A stretch of 64,000 bases of DNA from Oscillospiraceae bacterium (GTDB taxonomy: Bacteria; Bacillota; Clostridia; Oscillospirales; Oscillospiraceae): the NCBI GenBank assembly GCA_017395085.1, contig JAFPWF010000016.1:1-64000 (forward strand), given 5' to 3'. The translations under genes were made by a program, and so were the position numbers. The first letter of the stretch is position 1; each line of letters begins with the position of its first letter. Shown here piece after piece: positions 17,208 to 25,207 of the stretch. Below the pieces are notes generated by a model, which had not been told where the DNA came from, ran no database searches, and was given only the letters and a program-made list of their open reading frames with translations.

Positions 17208-17330
17208 CGGCTGAAACTCCTTCGTGTTATCAAACGTTTTCCGCCAATCTCAGATCCGGATGCGGCTGATTGATATTATGTAAACCTGACGCTCTTCTCC
17301 TCAAGAGCAGTTTGTCCTCACAGAGGATCT

Positions 17331-17876
17331 TTATTCGCCAGCTTTCCTGTGCTCCTCATAGCGGAAGAAGTAGATGAGCGCCAGCGCGATCCACATCAGC
17401 AAAGCCAGGCAACGATCCAGGACGAAAAGCACAATTTCCGCACCGGCCATGTTCAGGTTCTCCAGGAACCACAGGCACCGGATGAAGAGCAGAATTGACA
17501 CCAGGACGGCCGTATATCGGTTTTCTTCGATCTTGTTCAGGCGTCCGGCCATAAAGCCCATAAAAACCGCAGCCAGGTTGCTTGCCAGGAGGGTGACCCA
17601 GGACGTAAAGGCCCAGCGGTTATCCGTCACAACAGTAGTTGAGGCGACATAGACGGCAAGGATCAGCATCAGGATCTGTATCATGTTTCCGTGGGGCTTT
17701 TGATACCCTTTGAAACCGTAATACAGCAGAAAGCCGTAAAAGAGGCCAACACAGGCAAACAGCAGGGCGTTTTGGTGGCTCCTGATTCTCCAGATCAGGG
17801 CAATGGCGGCAACAGCCAGGCCGATCAGCGCGATGATGCTGACAACCCTGGTACTGCGTTCCTTTTGTTGCTTCAT
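17331..17876 (-). CDS. Small multi-spanning membrane protein
   Basis: 181 residues with five or six hydrophobic helices (STRVVSIIALIGLAVAAIAL, then FACVGLFYGFLLYYGF and others) and a charged C-terminus (RYEEHRKAGE). No family is recognised. The ATG at 17876 is preferred because GGAGG lies 8 bases upstream; a longer reading to 17960 has no ribosome site. It is upstream of the propeller-phosphatase gene on the same strand with a 123-base gap, so it could be co-transcribed and serve that signalling system, but this is inference. Confidence 0.65.
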   Translation of the reverse strand: MKQQKERSTRVVSIIALIGLAVAAIALIWRIRSHQNALLFACVGLFYGFLLYYGFKGYQKPHGNMIQILMLILAVYVASTTVVTDNRWAFTSWVTLLASNLAAVFMGFMAGRLNKIEENRYTAVLVSILLFIRCLWFLENLNMAGAEIVLFVLDRCLALLMWIALALIYFFRYEEHRKAGE

Positions 17877-18262
17877 CTCAGTGTTCCTCCGTGATTCGAT
17901 TTGTTTCTGTCGGCCGATTGTTCTGTATCGGTCCTGCTGCCATGGGAGCAGTCTGTACATTCGGGTGTTTATCTCAATACTGTGTAATCATAACACAACA
18001 TGGAAGAATTGGCTATATGGCATCCTGTCATTTTTCCGGTTTTTTGGATCTCTCCAACATGTTTGCCGCATGCAGCCTGAGAAAAGGCCGCGTCTGCCTA
18101 TTATGTTCTGCCGGAACAGTGCCCTTAAGCAAAAAAACCGACAAAAATCAGATCAGCCGGATATTGAATTTCGTCTATTCAAGTGAATTGACGGATGTGT
18201 TCCAAACTCATATACTGCAATAGAAACCTCAGGGAAAAAGACTTAGATCACAGGGGCTTTTT
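17877..18262. other. Divergent intergenic region
   Basis: 386 bases between divergent genes. Apart from the promoter at 18187-18215 I see no gene, riboswitch or strong hairpin. Short ORFs here lack ribosome sites. Confidence 0.5.
18187..18215 (+). promoter_or_regulatory. Sigma-70-type promoter for the Na/Pi cotransporter gene
   Basis: TTGACG (18187-18192), exactly 17 bases, then TATACT (18210-18215). The start codon follows about 47 bases later. Confidence 0.75.
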
Positions 18263-20110
18263 ATGGATATATTTGATGTGATCTCTCTTCTCGGCGGATT
18301 GGCCATGTTCCTGTACGGCATGCGCCTGATGGGAGATTCACTGAAGGAGAACTCTTCCGGCGCTTTGAAGCGCGCCATGGAAAAGGTGACGAACAACCCG
18401 TTCAAGGCGTTTCTCCTCGGCATTTTTGTTACAGCGCTCATTCAGTCCTCCACGGCCATGATCGTCATTACCGCAGGTCTTGTCGGTGCGGGAATTCTGA
18501 CCTTGCGCCAGTCGCTGGGCATTATTGTCGGGGCAAATGTCGGCACAACGGTTACGGGCCAGATCATTCGTCTTCTGGATATCGACGCCTCCGGAACTGC
18601 CTGGCTGAGATTCTTCCAGCCGTCTACGCTTGCTCCTGTTGCGCTGATCATCGGCATGCTCCTGATCATGGGGCATTTTGTAAAGAACGCCAAATCGGTC
18701 GGCAGCATTGCCATCGGCTTCGGAATTCTCTTTTCCGGTCTGCTGGACATGACGGGTTCGGTAGCAAAGATTACGCAGTCCGGCGCGATTGAACACATCT
18801 TTTCCGGCCTGGGTGAAAATCCCTTTTTAGGCTATCTGACCGGCGCGGGCGTAGCTTTCATGCTGCAGAGTTCATCGGTCACCGTGGGTATTCTGCAGGC
18901 GTTTTCCGCTTCCGGCATGCTGGCGTTTAAGGCGATCTACTCGGTTATTGTCGGTATTTATCTCGGCGACTGCGTTACAACCGCCATAGTGTGCTCCATA
19001 GGTGCAAATGCCGAGGCTCGTCGCGTCGGCGTCGTCAATATCCTTTTTAACCTGAGCGAGACAGTCCTGGTGCTCATCGGCGTGACCGTTGCACATCGCC
19101 TTGGCCTGCTGGACGGCCTGTGGGACCGTACTGTGAATTCCGGTATCATTGCAAACACAAATACCATTTTCAATCTCAGCTGTTCCATCTGCCTCTTCCC
19201 GATGCTGGGGATCTATGAAAAGCTGAGCCGCCGGATTGTAAAGGACGAGCCTGAAACCGTCAAGGACGAAAAGTACCATGACGAGCTGGAAGCCCTGAAT
19301 CCCAGCTTTGTCGACACGCCTGCGCTTGCACTGCGCAGCTGCTATCAAGTGCTGCTGACAATGCTTCGCGCGTCTCGCACAAATATTGAAAAGGCCTTCC
19401 GTCTGCTTGAAGAATATGACGGTGCCGTCCGCCAGGAAATCCTTTTGGAGGAAGAGAATATTGACCACCTTACCGACTGCTGCAGCCGCTACACGGTCCA
19501 GCTTCTGCCGCATCTGCAGCTTGAACAGCACGTCGCTATTCTCAGCCAGTATTACAAGGTTACCGCGGAATTTGAGCGTCTCGGGGACCATGCCGTCGGA
19601 ATAGCGGAAATTGCCGTGAACATGGTGCTGAACGGCACAAGCTTTTCACAGGCGGCAGTGGAAGAACTGCATGTGGTTGAGAGCGCTCTCACGGAAATCA
19701 TGGATCTGGCTGAAAATGCTTTTAAAAACTGTGACGAGGAATCTGCCCGCAAGATTGAACCCTTAGTGCAGATCGTCAATGAACTTAGCACAGTCCTTCG
19801 ACGCAACCATCTGCGCAGGCTGAGTCTCGGCCAGTGCAACATGTATGCTGACAGCAGCTATTCCAATCTTGGCGTAGAATTCCGCCGCATTGCGGCAGTG
19901 TGTTCCAATGTAGGGGTGGCTACCGTGGTGCGTCTTCATCCGGAATTGGCCGATCACGAGCACCTCTATTTTGAAAGCCTGCACAACGGGAATGATGCCG
20001 CGTTTAATGCGGCTTATGAAGATGCGCATGCCAGATATTTCCGGCAGTTGGAAGAATCGAAAAAAAGCGTGCTGCTCGATGAACTTTCGTCTGCGCTGGC
20101 GCAGGAATGA
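18263..20110 (+). CDS. Na/Pi-cotransporter family protein with PhoU-like tail
   Basis: 615 residues. Residues 1-330 hold the two inverted NptA/Na-Pi cotransporter repeats, each with a QSS motif (ALIQSSTAMIVITAG and MLQSSSVTVGI) that lines the sodium and phosphate path. Residues 350-610 are helical and resemble PhoU domains (EFERLGDHAVGIAEIAVNM), which in this family links transport to phosphate control. It should move phosphate across the membrane with sodium. It stands alone, with its own promoter and a strong terminator, so it is a single-gene unit. No Pho box could be established. Confidence 0.9.
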   Translation: MDIFDVISLLGGLAMFLYGMRLMGDSLKENSSGALKRAMEKVTNNPFKAFLLGIFVTALIQSSTAMIVITAGLVGAGILTLRQSLGIIVGANVGTTVTGQIIRLLDIDASGTAWLRFFQPSTLAPVALIIGMLLIMGHFVKNAKSVGSIAIGFGILFSGLLDMTGSVAKITQSGAIEHIFSGLGENPFLGYLTGAGVAFMLQSSSVTVGILQAFSASGMLAFKAIYSVIVGIYLGDCVTTAIVCSIGANAEARRVGVVNILFNLSETVLVLIGVTVAHRLGLLDGLWDRTVNSGIIANTNTIFNLSCSICLFPMLGIYEKLSRRIVKDEPETVKDEKYHDELEALNPSFVDTPALALRSCYQVLLTMLRASRTNIEKAFRLLEEYDGAVRQEILLEEENIDHLTDCCSRYTVQLLPHLQLEQHVAILSQYYKVTAEFERLGDHAVGIAEIAVNMVLNGTSFSQAAVEELHVVESALTEIMDLAENAFKNCDEESARKIEPLVQIVNELSTVLRRNHLRRLSLGQCNMYADSSYSNLGVEFRRIAAVCSNVGVATVVRLHPELADHEHLYFESLHNGNDAAFNAAYEDAHARYFRQLEESKKSVLLDELSSALAQE

Positions 20111-20168
20111 CCGCAACGACAGGTTCCGGTCCTCAGCCTGGGGGCTCGCGGAAGTCTTGCCGTCGAAA

Positions 20169-20202
20169 AAACCTCTTTTGCCTTCCCGGGCAAAAGAGGT
20201 TT
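20169..20202. terminator. Bidirectional terminator
   Basis: AAACCTCTTTTGCC and GGCAAAAGAGGTTT form perfect 14-bp arms around TTCCCG, ending in T-runs on both strands between convergent genes. Confidence 0.85.
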
Positions 20203-20251
20203 TCTTTCTGTGTTTCAGGCGATGCAGGACTGTCCTGCCGCTGCACCTTCC

Positions 20252-21376
20252 TTATTTGGTCTCGGCGGGGAACATCTCTGCCGCCCGCTTTAAATGATCC
20301 GTGATCGGGAGGTGCTGCGGGCAGGCTCCCTCGCACTGGCGGCATTCAATACAGTCAGAGGCGCGATGCCCTTCCGGAGCGACAGCGAAATACGCTTCCT
20401 TCGCCGCTGCCATCTGGCCGTTTCCCAACTGCCTGTTCATGGCTGCGAAGATATCGGGGATGCGGATCTGCTGCGGGCAGCCTTCAACGCAGTAGCGGCA
20501 GGCCGTGCAGGGGATCGTTGCGGCATTCCCCAGAATGCGCTGCGCCTGCCGGATAGCTTCCTGTTCCTCCTCATTCAGCGGCCGGAATTCCTTCATGTAC
20601 GAGAGGTTGTCTTTCATCTGTTCCACATTGGACATACCGGAGAGAACGGTCAGAATCCCGTCCAGGGAAGCCACGAAGCGGATTGCCCAGGAAGCATAGG
20701 ACATGTCCGGATGGATATCCTGAAACAGTTTTTTCACCTCTTCCGGCGGATTGGCGAGATTACCGCCCTTGACCGGCTCCATAACGGTGATAAGCTTTCC
20801 GTGTTTTCTGGCCGTTTCATAGTTGGCGCGGGAGGTGACCTTGGGGTTCTCCCAGTCGGCATAGTTGATCTGCAGCTGGATGAAATCCACCTCTGGATGC
20901 TCCGTCAGCAGTTTGTCCAGCAGTTCCGGCCCGGCGTGGAAGGAAAAGCCCAGGTTGCGGATCAGTCCCTTTTCCTTCTGCTCTCTCACAAAGTCCCAGA
21001 GATGCAGCTTCTCATAACGCTCGTAGTTGTTTTCCATCAGTGCATGCAGCAGGTAGTAGTCGAAGTATCCCGCGCCGGTCCGCTCCAGGCTGGTGGCAAA
21101 CTGCTTGCGTGCGGCCTTCTCTGTCGGCGCCACCATGGCGTTCAGTTTGGTGGCAAGGGTAAAGCTGTCCCGCGGATGGCGCTCTACCAGGGCTTTCCGG
21201 ATCGCAGTCTCTGACCCGGGGTATACAAAGGCTGTGTCGAAGTAGGTAAAACCGGCTTCCAGAAACAGATCCACCATGGCCTTGACCTGCTCAACATTGA
21301 TGATAAAGCCCCTCTTCGGCAGGCGCATCAGGCCAAAGCCGAGCTTCGGCGTGTCTTTCCCGTATACGACTGACAT
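20252..21376 (-). CDS. Aldo/keto reductase with C-terminal 4Fe-4S clusters
   Basis: 374 residues. The aldo/keto reductase barrel shows the tetrad context: D and Y in FTYFDTAFVYPG, K in LATKLN, H in YYLLHAL. The C-terminal 80 residues carry two ferredoxin-like cysteine clusters, CTACRYCVEGCPQ and CIECRQCEGACPQ, so this is the Fe-S branch common in anaerobes that takes electrons from ferredoxin or flavin partners. The ATG at 21376 follows AAAGGAG. It lies downstream of the HxlR gene on the same strand (58-base gap), and may be in its operon. The substrate is unknown. Confidence 0.9.
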   Translation of the reverse strand: MSVVYGKDTPKLGFGLMRLPKRGFIINVEQVKAMVDLFLEAGFTYFDTAFVYPGSETAIRKALVERHPRDSFTLATKLNAMVAPTEKAARKQFATSLERTGAGYFDYYLLHALMENNYERYEKLHLWDFVREQKEKGLIRNLGFSFHAGPELLDKLLTEHPEVDFIQLQINYADWENPKVTSRANYETARKHGKLITVMEPVKGGNLANPPEEVKKLFQDIHPDMSYASWAIRFVASLDGILTVLSGMSNVEQMKDNLSYMKEFRPLNEEEQEAIRQAQRILGNAATIPCTACRYCVEGCPQQIRIPDIFAAMNRQLGNGQMAAAKEAYFAVAPEGHRASDCIECRQCEGACPQHLPITDHLKRAAEMFPAETK

Positions 21377-21434
21377 TATTTCTCCTTTCCTGCTGTGCGA
21401 CAGCAAATCACCGGTGTTTGTTGGTCCTGTTTTT

Positions 21435-21812
21435 CTATCGTTCAGTTTCTTTTGCTTCACCGGGACGGGCCTCGCCCGGGTTCTGCCTGTTCTTTTCGCC
21501 CCATACGCAGAGCTGATCCAGCACCTGCACCAGCGAGTGGCCGCGCTCCGTAAGCGTGTATTCCACCTTCGGCGGGATTTCCGGGTACATTTCCCGGTGG
21601 ATCAACCCGTCGTGCTCCAGTTCCTTGAGGGTCTGGCTCAGCGTTTTATCCGCTGCACTGCCCACATAGCGGCGCATCTCGTTAAAGCGCACCGGCTCGT
21701 ACTCCATCAGGCAGTACAGCACGATGGGCTTGTATTTCCCTGCAATCAGCGACAGGGTATAGCTGTAACCGGTGTCGCTGAAGCAGGCCTCGGATATTTT
21801 CCTGTTACTCAT
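21435..21812 (-). CDS. HxlR-family transcriptional regulator
   Basis: 125 residues with the HxlR winged helix-turn-helix (LIAGKYKPIVLYCLMEYEPV, RFNEMRRYVGSAADKTLSQT). A cysteine lies near the N-terminus (ISEACFSDTGY), though in a different setting from the redox cysteine of YodB/HypR. It ends in a Glu-rich tail. It is divergent from an NADPH-dependent FMN-reductase-like gene, the classic partner of HxlR repressors, and upstream of an Fe-S aldo/keto reductase. It may sense quinones, aldehydes or disulfide stress. An inverted repeat lies immediately before its start codon and probably mediates autoregulation. Confidence 0.9.
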   Translation of the reverse strand: MSNRKISEACFSDTGYSYTLSLIAGKYKPIVLYCLMEYEPVRFNEMRRYVGSAADKTLSQTLKELEHDGLIHREMYPEIPPKVEYTLTERGHSLVQVLDQLCVWGEKNRQNPGEARPGEAKETER

Positions 21813-21813
21813 A

Positions 21814-21833
21814 TACTTACCTCAAAGTAAGTA
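21814..21833. promoter_or_regulatory. Putative HxlR operator
   Basis: TACTTAC-N6-GTAAGTA, a perfect inverted repeat one base upstream of the HxlR start codon. A further half site GTACTTG lies near 21851. HxlR proteins bind short TAC-rich palindromes, so control of both divergent genes is plausible. Confidence 0.6.
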
Positions 21834-21935
21834 CCTAACTTATTTGTCAGTACTTGTTTTTGATATACTGCCATGATACCATGTACTGCGAGAGAAATCA
21901 ATTCTTAAATCATTCACTACAGGAGGATTTTCTAA

Positions 21936-22487
21936 ATGTCTAAGAAGATTCTTGTTCTTACCGGAAGCGCCAGAAAGGACGGCAACAGCAACCGTATGGC
22001 CCGCGCCTTCGCGGAGGCGGCGGAAGCAAAGGGACATGCGGTAAAAGTTATTGATACCGCAAATCTCAAACTGAACTTCTGCCACGCCTGCGAGACTTGC
22101 TACAAGACAGGAAAACCCTGCTCCTTCGACGATGACTTCAACCTCATTGCCGACGATATCCTCGCCGCGGATGCGCTTGTGTTCTCAAGCCCTGTTTACT
22201 GGTACTCCGTTCCGTCGCAGCTTAAGGCGGTCATTGACAAGATGTTCAGCTTCGTGATCGGCGGCAGGGGAGATCAGTTCTTCGGCAAGGAATGCGCGCT
22301 GATCTGCTGCTGCGAGGAAGAGAACCCTGCCATTCTCGACGGCGTCCGAATCCCCTTTGAGCGCACCGCAGCCCTGAACAAGTGGACCGTTGCGGGCGAA
22401 GTCCTTGTGCCCGGCGTGTATTCGGTCGGGGATGTCGATAAGACCGACGGAATTGCGCAGGCCGCCGCGCTGGCGGAAAAGTTCTGA
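21936..22487 (+). CDS. NADPH-dependent FMN reductase-like flavodoxin-fold protein
   Basis: 183 residues. The FMN phosphate loop LTGSARKDGNSNRMA stands at residues 8-22 and SSPVYWYSVPSQLKAVIDKM at about 85-105 is typical of the NAD(P)H-dependent oxidoreductase family that includes WrbA and IsfD relatives. Two cysteine-bearing segments (CHACETCYKTGKPC) resemble the iron-sulfur flavoprotein branch but the spacing does not prove a cluster. It is divergent from the HxlR regulator that probably represses it. Likely role is reduction of quinones or other electrophiles with a bound FMN. Start at 21936 follows AGGAGG. Confidence 0.88.
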   Translation: MSKKILVLTGSARKDGNSNRMARAFAEAAEAKGHAVKVIDTANLKLNFCHACETCYKTGKPCSFDDDFNLIADDILAADALVFSSPVYWYSVPSQLKAVIDKMFSFVIGGRGDQFFGKECALICCCEEENPAILDGVRIPFERTAALNKWTVAGEVLVPGVYSVGDVDKTDGIAQAAALAEKF

Positions 22488-22570
22488 AGCGGCTGCCGAG
22501 AAAGGGGAGAATGCTTTCTGTCCTGCGGGCGGAAGCAGCTTCCTCCTGGAAGATATTGACATCGCTGAAA

Positions 22571-22602
22571 AGGCAGGCAACAATCGGTTGCTTGCCTTTT
22601 TT
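22571..22602 (+). terminator. Terminator
   Basis: GGCAGGCAAC pairs with GTTGCTTGCC and runs into TTTTTT, ending the flavin reductase transcript. Confidence 0.75.
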
Positions 22603-22641
22603 CTGTCCGGAAACTATAATCGGGTTTAAGGAGGTGCTGGA

Positions 22642-23406
22642 ATGAACACAAAGGATGTCTTGCATGAACTCAGAACACGGAGCGGATTGTCTCAGGATGA
22701 CCTGGCGGAAAAAGTCTTCGTAACCCGGCAGGCAGTTTCCCGCTGGGAAAACGGTGAGACCGTGCCGAATACCGAGACCCTGAAGCTGCTCTCTAAGATT
22801 TTTAATGTATCCATCAACACACTGCTCGGGTCTCCGCATCCGCTGGTGTGCCAGTGCTGCGGGATGCCCCTGGACGACTCGATCCTCGGCAGGAACCGGG
22901 ACGGTTCTCTTAACGAGGAGTACTGCCAGTGGTGTTATGCCGATGGGACGTACACCTACAGCAATATGGATGAACTGATCAAAATATGTATCCCGCAGAT
23001 GGTGAAACAGGGCTTTACCGAGGATCAGGCCCGCGAATATATGAAGCAGAAGCTGCCCACGCTGGATTACTGGAAGCGGTATGAGGAGCTCAGCGACAAC
23101 GGTGAATTCGAGGCGTTCAAAAAGCAGCTGATCCGGGAGATCAACGATTTTCATGTCGAAGGCCTGCCCGAAGTGAAATCTCTGAACGCCCTGGTCGGAA
23201 GCTATGTAAATCTCGCATACAGGCTCCCGTCCGGGATGGAAGTAAAGTTTCTAAATGATCAGGCAACTTATCTCGGGAATCAGCTGGAATCCGAACTGGG
23301 CGGAGGACGCTGCTTCGGCGTTCTGGCCAATATGGATTTCATCCTGATCTGCACCTACGAGGCGGAGGGTGCAAATCCGGAACTTGTTCTTTACAAAAAA
23401 CGCTGA
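22642..23406 (+). CDS. XRE-family regulator with zinc ribbon and C-terminal effector-like domain
   Basis: 254 residues. Residues 1-65 are an XRE helix-turn-helix (LRTRSGLSQDDLAEKVFVTR, QAVSRWENGETVP). Residues 72-100 form a putative zinc ribbon with CQCCGMPLDD and EEYCQWCYADG (four to five cysteines). The middle is helical, and the last 70 residues (ALVGSYVNLAYRLPSGMEVK) form a beta-rich segment that I cannot assign to a known effector domain. The zinc ribbon is the kind annotated as putative zinc ribbon domain in Firmicutes. It is a single gene with terminators on both sides. Target unknown; a metal- or small-molecule-responsive regulator is inferred. Confidence 0.85.
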   Translation: MNTKDVLHELRTRSGLSQDDLAEKVFVTRQAVSRWENGETVPNTETLKLLSKIFNVSINTLLGSPHPLVCQCCGMPLDDSILGRNRDGSLNEEYCQWCYADGTYTYSNMDELIKICIPQMVKQGFTEDQAREYMKQKLPTLDYWKRYEELSDNGEFEAFKKQLIREINDFHVEGLPEVKSLNALVGSYVNLAYRLPSGMEVKFLNDQATYLGNQLESELGGGRCFGVLANMDFILICTYEAEGANPELVLYKKR

Positions 23407-23474
23407 TTGCCGTTGGGCTTTCATCTTCAGCATGCAGGGATTGGCGTATTTGCATCGTTTCATCAATATCATCG

Positions 23475-23516
23475 GGAACCTCTTTTGCCTGTCATGGCAG
23501 AAGAGGTTCCTTCTTG
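23475..23516 (+). terminator. Terminator
   Basis: GGAACCTCTTTTGCC pairs with GGCAGAAGAGGTTCC around TGTCAT, followed by a short T-rich tail (TTCTT). Confidence 0.75.
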
Positions 23517-23593
23517 CTGTTGCCGACATTCTATGATAAAATTCCTCCGGAATATAACAATTCCCGGTGAATTCCTGCATACGGAGGGAAAAG

Positions 23594-23929
23594 ATGACTA
23601 TACCGGAGTACATTTCAGAGCAGGATCCTGCTGTTCAGCCACGCTTGAACGCAATCTATGATACCATCCGCGGGGCGATCCCGGACGCGGAAGAACGCCT
23701 TTCATGGGGTATGCCCACCTTCTGGAAAGGCCGGAACATCATTCACTTTGCCGTGGCAAAGCATCATATCGGTTTGTATCCGGGGCCGGATGCGGTGGAG
23801 GCCTTCGCAGACCGGCTGAAGGAATACAAAACCAGCAAAGGGGCGATCCAGCTGCCCAACAAAAAGGAGCTCCCGCTGGAACTGGTCGCGGAGATCGCCC
23901 GCTGGAGCTATGAAAAGAACCGGAAATGA
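23594..23929 (+). CDS. DUF1801 family protein (YdhG-like)
   Basis: 111 residues matching the DUF1801/YdhG-like fold: ISEQDPAVQPRLNAIYDTIR at the N-terminus, LSWGMPTFWKGRNIIHFAV in the middle and GAIQLPNKKELPLELVAEI near the end. The family includes Bacillus Fra-type frataxin-like iron chaperones and many uncharacterised members, so a precise role is not assigned. The ATG at 23594 is chosen because GGAGGG lies 5 bases upstream. A 31-base gap separates it from the next gene, suggesting co-transcription. Confidence 0.85.
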   Translation: MTIPEYISEQDPAVQPRLNAIYDTIRGAIPDAEERLSWGMPTFWKGRNIIHFAVAKHHIGLYPGPDAVEAFADRLKEYKTSKGAIQLPNKKELPLELVAEIARWSYEKNRK

Positions 23930-23960
23930 GACGGCGCCGGGAAAGGAGAACAGGCGGTAT

Positions 23961-24560
23961 ATGCACATCGAGGACTTGAAATGGACCAGGGAGCCGCAGT
24001 CATACACGGTCAGCCCGGAGAGAATTGAAATCATCTCGGAGCCGTATACGGACCTGTGGCAGCGCACCTACTATCATTTCAGGAATGACAACGCCCCGCT
24101 GCTTCAGATGGAAACGGAGGAAAAGTATTTCTCTTTCCTCGTGAAGACAGACTTTTCGGAGAGCCATCACCGCTTTGACCAGTGCGGAATCGTGCTGTAT
24201 CTGGATTCCGATAACTGGCTGAAGGGCTCCGTGGAATACGAAAACGGGGAGTTCCAGCATCTAGGGTCCGTGGTGACCAACCACGGCTATTCTGACTGGG
24301 CGACCACCGCCATCCCGGCCGACGTGAAAACCATGTGGTACCGGCTCAGCCGGAGAGAGGATGATTACTGCATCGAATGCTCCCGGGACGGCGAGCACTT
24401 TACCCAGATGCGGGTCTGCCACATGTGGGAAGGCGCGGGCAGGATTCGCTTCGGGATCTATGCCTGCAGCCCGGAGAATTCCAGTTTTAAAGCCGTTTTT
24501 ACGGAAATGAAGATCACCGAATGCGCATGGAAAGCACACGACGGTCAGCAGCCGGATTGA
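23961..24560 (+). CDS. DUF1349 family protein (concanavalin-like fold)
   Basis: 199 residues of the DUF1349/YesU type. It has beta-strand-rich segments with DLWQRTYYHF, QCGIVLYLDSDNWLKGSVEY and GIYACSPENSSFKAVF, as in proteins with a concanavalin A-like jelly roll. No signal peptide, so cytoplasmic. Members are often found near carbohydrate genes but the biochemical role is unproven. The start at 23961 is preferred over the ATG at 23910, which lies inside the DUF1801 gene; AAAGGAG lies just upstream. The next small gene starts 20 bases after its stop. Confidence 0.85.
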   Translation: MHIEDLKWTREPQSYTVSPERIEIISEPYTDLWQRTYYHFRNDNAPLLQMETEEKYFSFLVKTDFSESHHRFDQCGIVLYLDSDNWLKGSVEYENGEFQHLGSVVTNHGYSDWATTAIPADVKTMWYRLSRREDDYCIECSRDGEHFTQMRVCHMWEGAGRIRFGIYACSPENSSFKAVFTEMKITECAWKAHDGQQPD

Positions 24561-24580
24561 AGCAGGGGAGGAGTTCTGTG

Positions 24581-25081
24581 TTGTCACGGTATGAGGGCAA
24601 AACAATCAGGCCTACCACGGAAGCGGACAGCAATCCCCCGCAGTACGACGATCTGATCGGCAAGCTGCTGGAAGGCCCCTGCTGGATTGCGGATGTCCTG
24701 CCGGAACAGGTCCCGGGAGATTCCAATGGTCAGTACTTCGCGGTGGAGCGCTATTATCTTCAGCCGGCTCGGCTCTGCACATTGCGCCGCAGATTTGCGG
24801 AGATTCTTCTTCGCCTGAACTGCTATGATGACATGACGGTTTCCTTCGACAGCTGTGAAAGCTGGGAGCGGAATCCGGACCCGGAGGAATTTGCCGACAA
24901 GCTGGTCAGCATGTCCGGGAACAGCTTCCTGCGGGCGATCTTTGAAGCACAGGGGGTCATGATTGACATCGAACCCGACGATACCTATATGACCGTTTAT
25001 GATCCGGAATCCCGCCTGCTGGACAGGCTGCGCTCACTCACAACATCGGAAGGCCTTTTCCTCTGGAGCCCTCCGTCCTGA
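24581..25081 (+). CDS. Uncharacterised protein
   Basis: 166 residues, no membrane helix or signal peptide. The body has YYLQPARLCTLRRRFAEILL and a run of acidic strands ending SLTTSEGLFLWSPP. I recognise no family. It looks like a small cytoplasmic protein of the DUF1801/DUF1349 transcript. The start is ambiguous: TTG at 24581 has GGGGAGGAG seven bases upstream, while GTG at 24578 is four bases away; the TTG fits best. Confidence 0.6.
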   Translation: MSRYEGKTIRPTTEADSNPPQYDDLIGKLLEGPCWIADVLPEQVPGDSNGQYFAVERYYLQPARLCTLRRRFAEILLRLNCYDDMTVSFDSCESWERNPDPEEFADKLVSMSGNSFLRAIFEAQGVMIDIEPDDTYMTVYDPESRLLDRLRSLTTSEGLFLWSPPS

Positions 25082-25121
25082 ATGCCAGAAAAAGGAATAT
25101 GCTCCCCGGACAAGAATAAAA

Positions 25122-25165
25122 CTGGCTGTAGCAATGGCACAGGATTTGTGCTATGCTACAGCCAG
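25122..25165. repeat. Long stem-loop between two genes
   Basis: CTGGCTGTAGC (25122-25132) pairs with GCTACAGCCAG (25155-25165); inside, GCACA pairs with TGTGC. No T-run follows at once. It may be a processing site or regulatory leader of the downstream permease gene. Confidence 0.7.
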
Positions 25166-25207
25166 ATGCTTTTGCGGTAAAAAGACCACAGGGAAGAGAG
25201 GCTGCAT

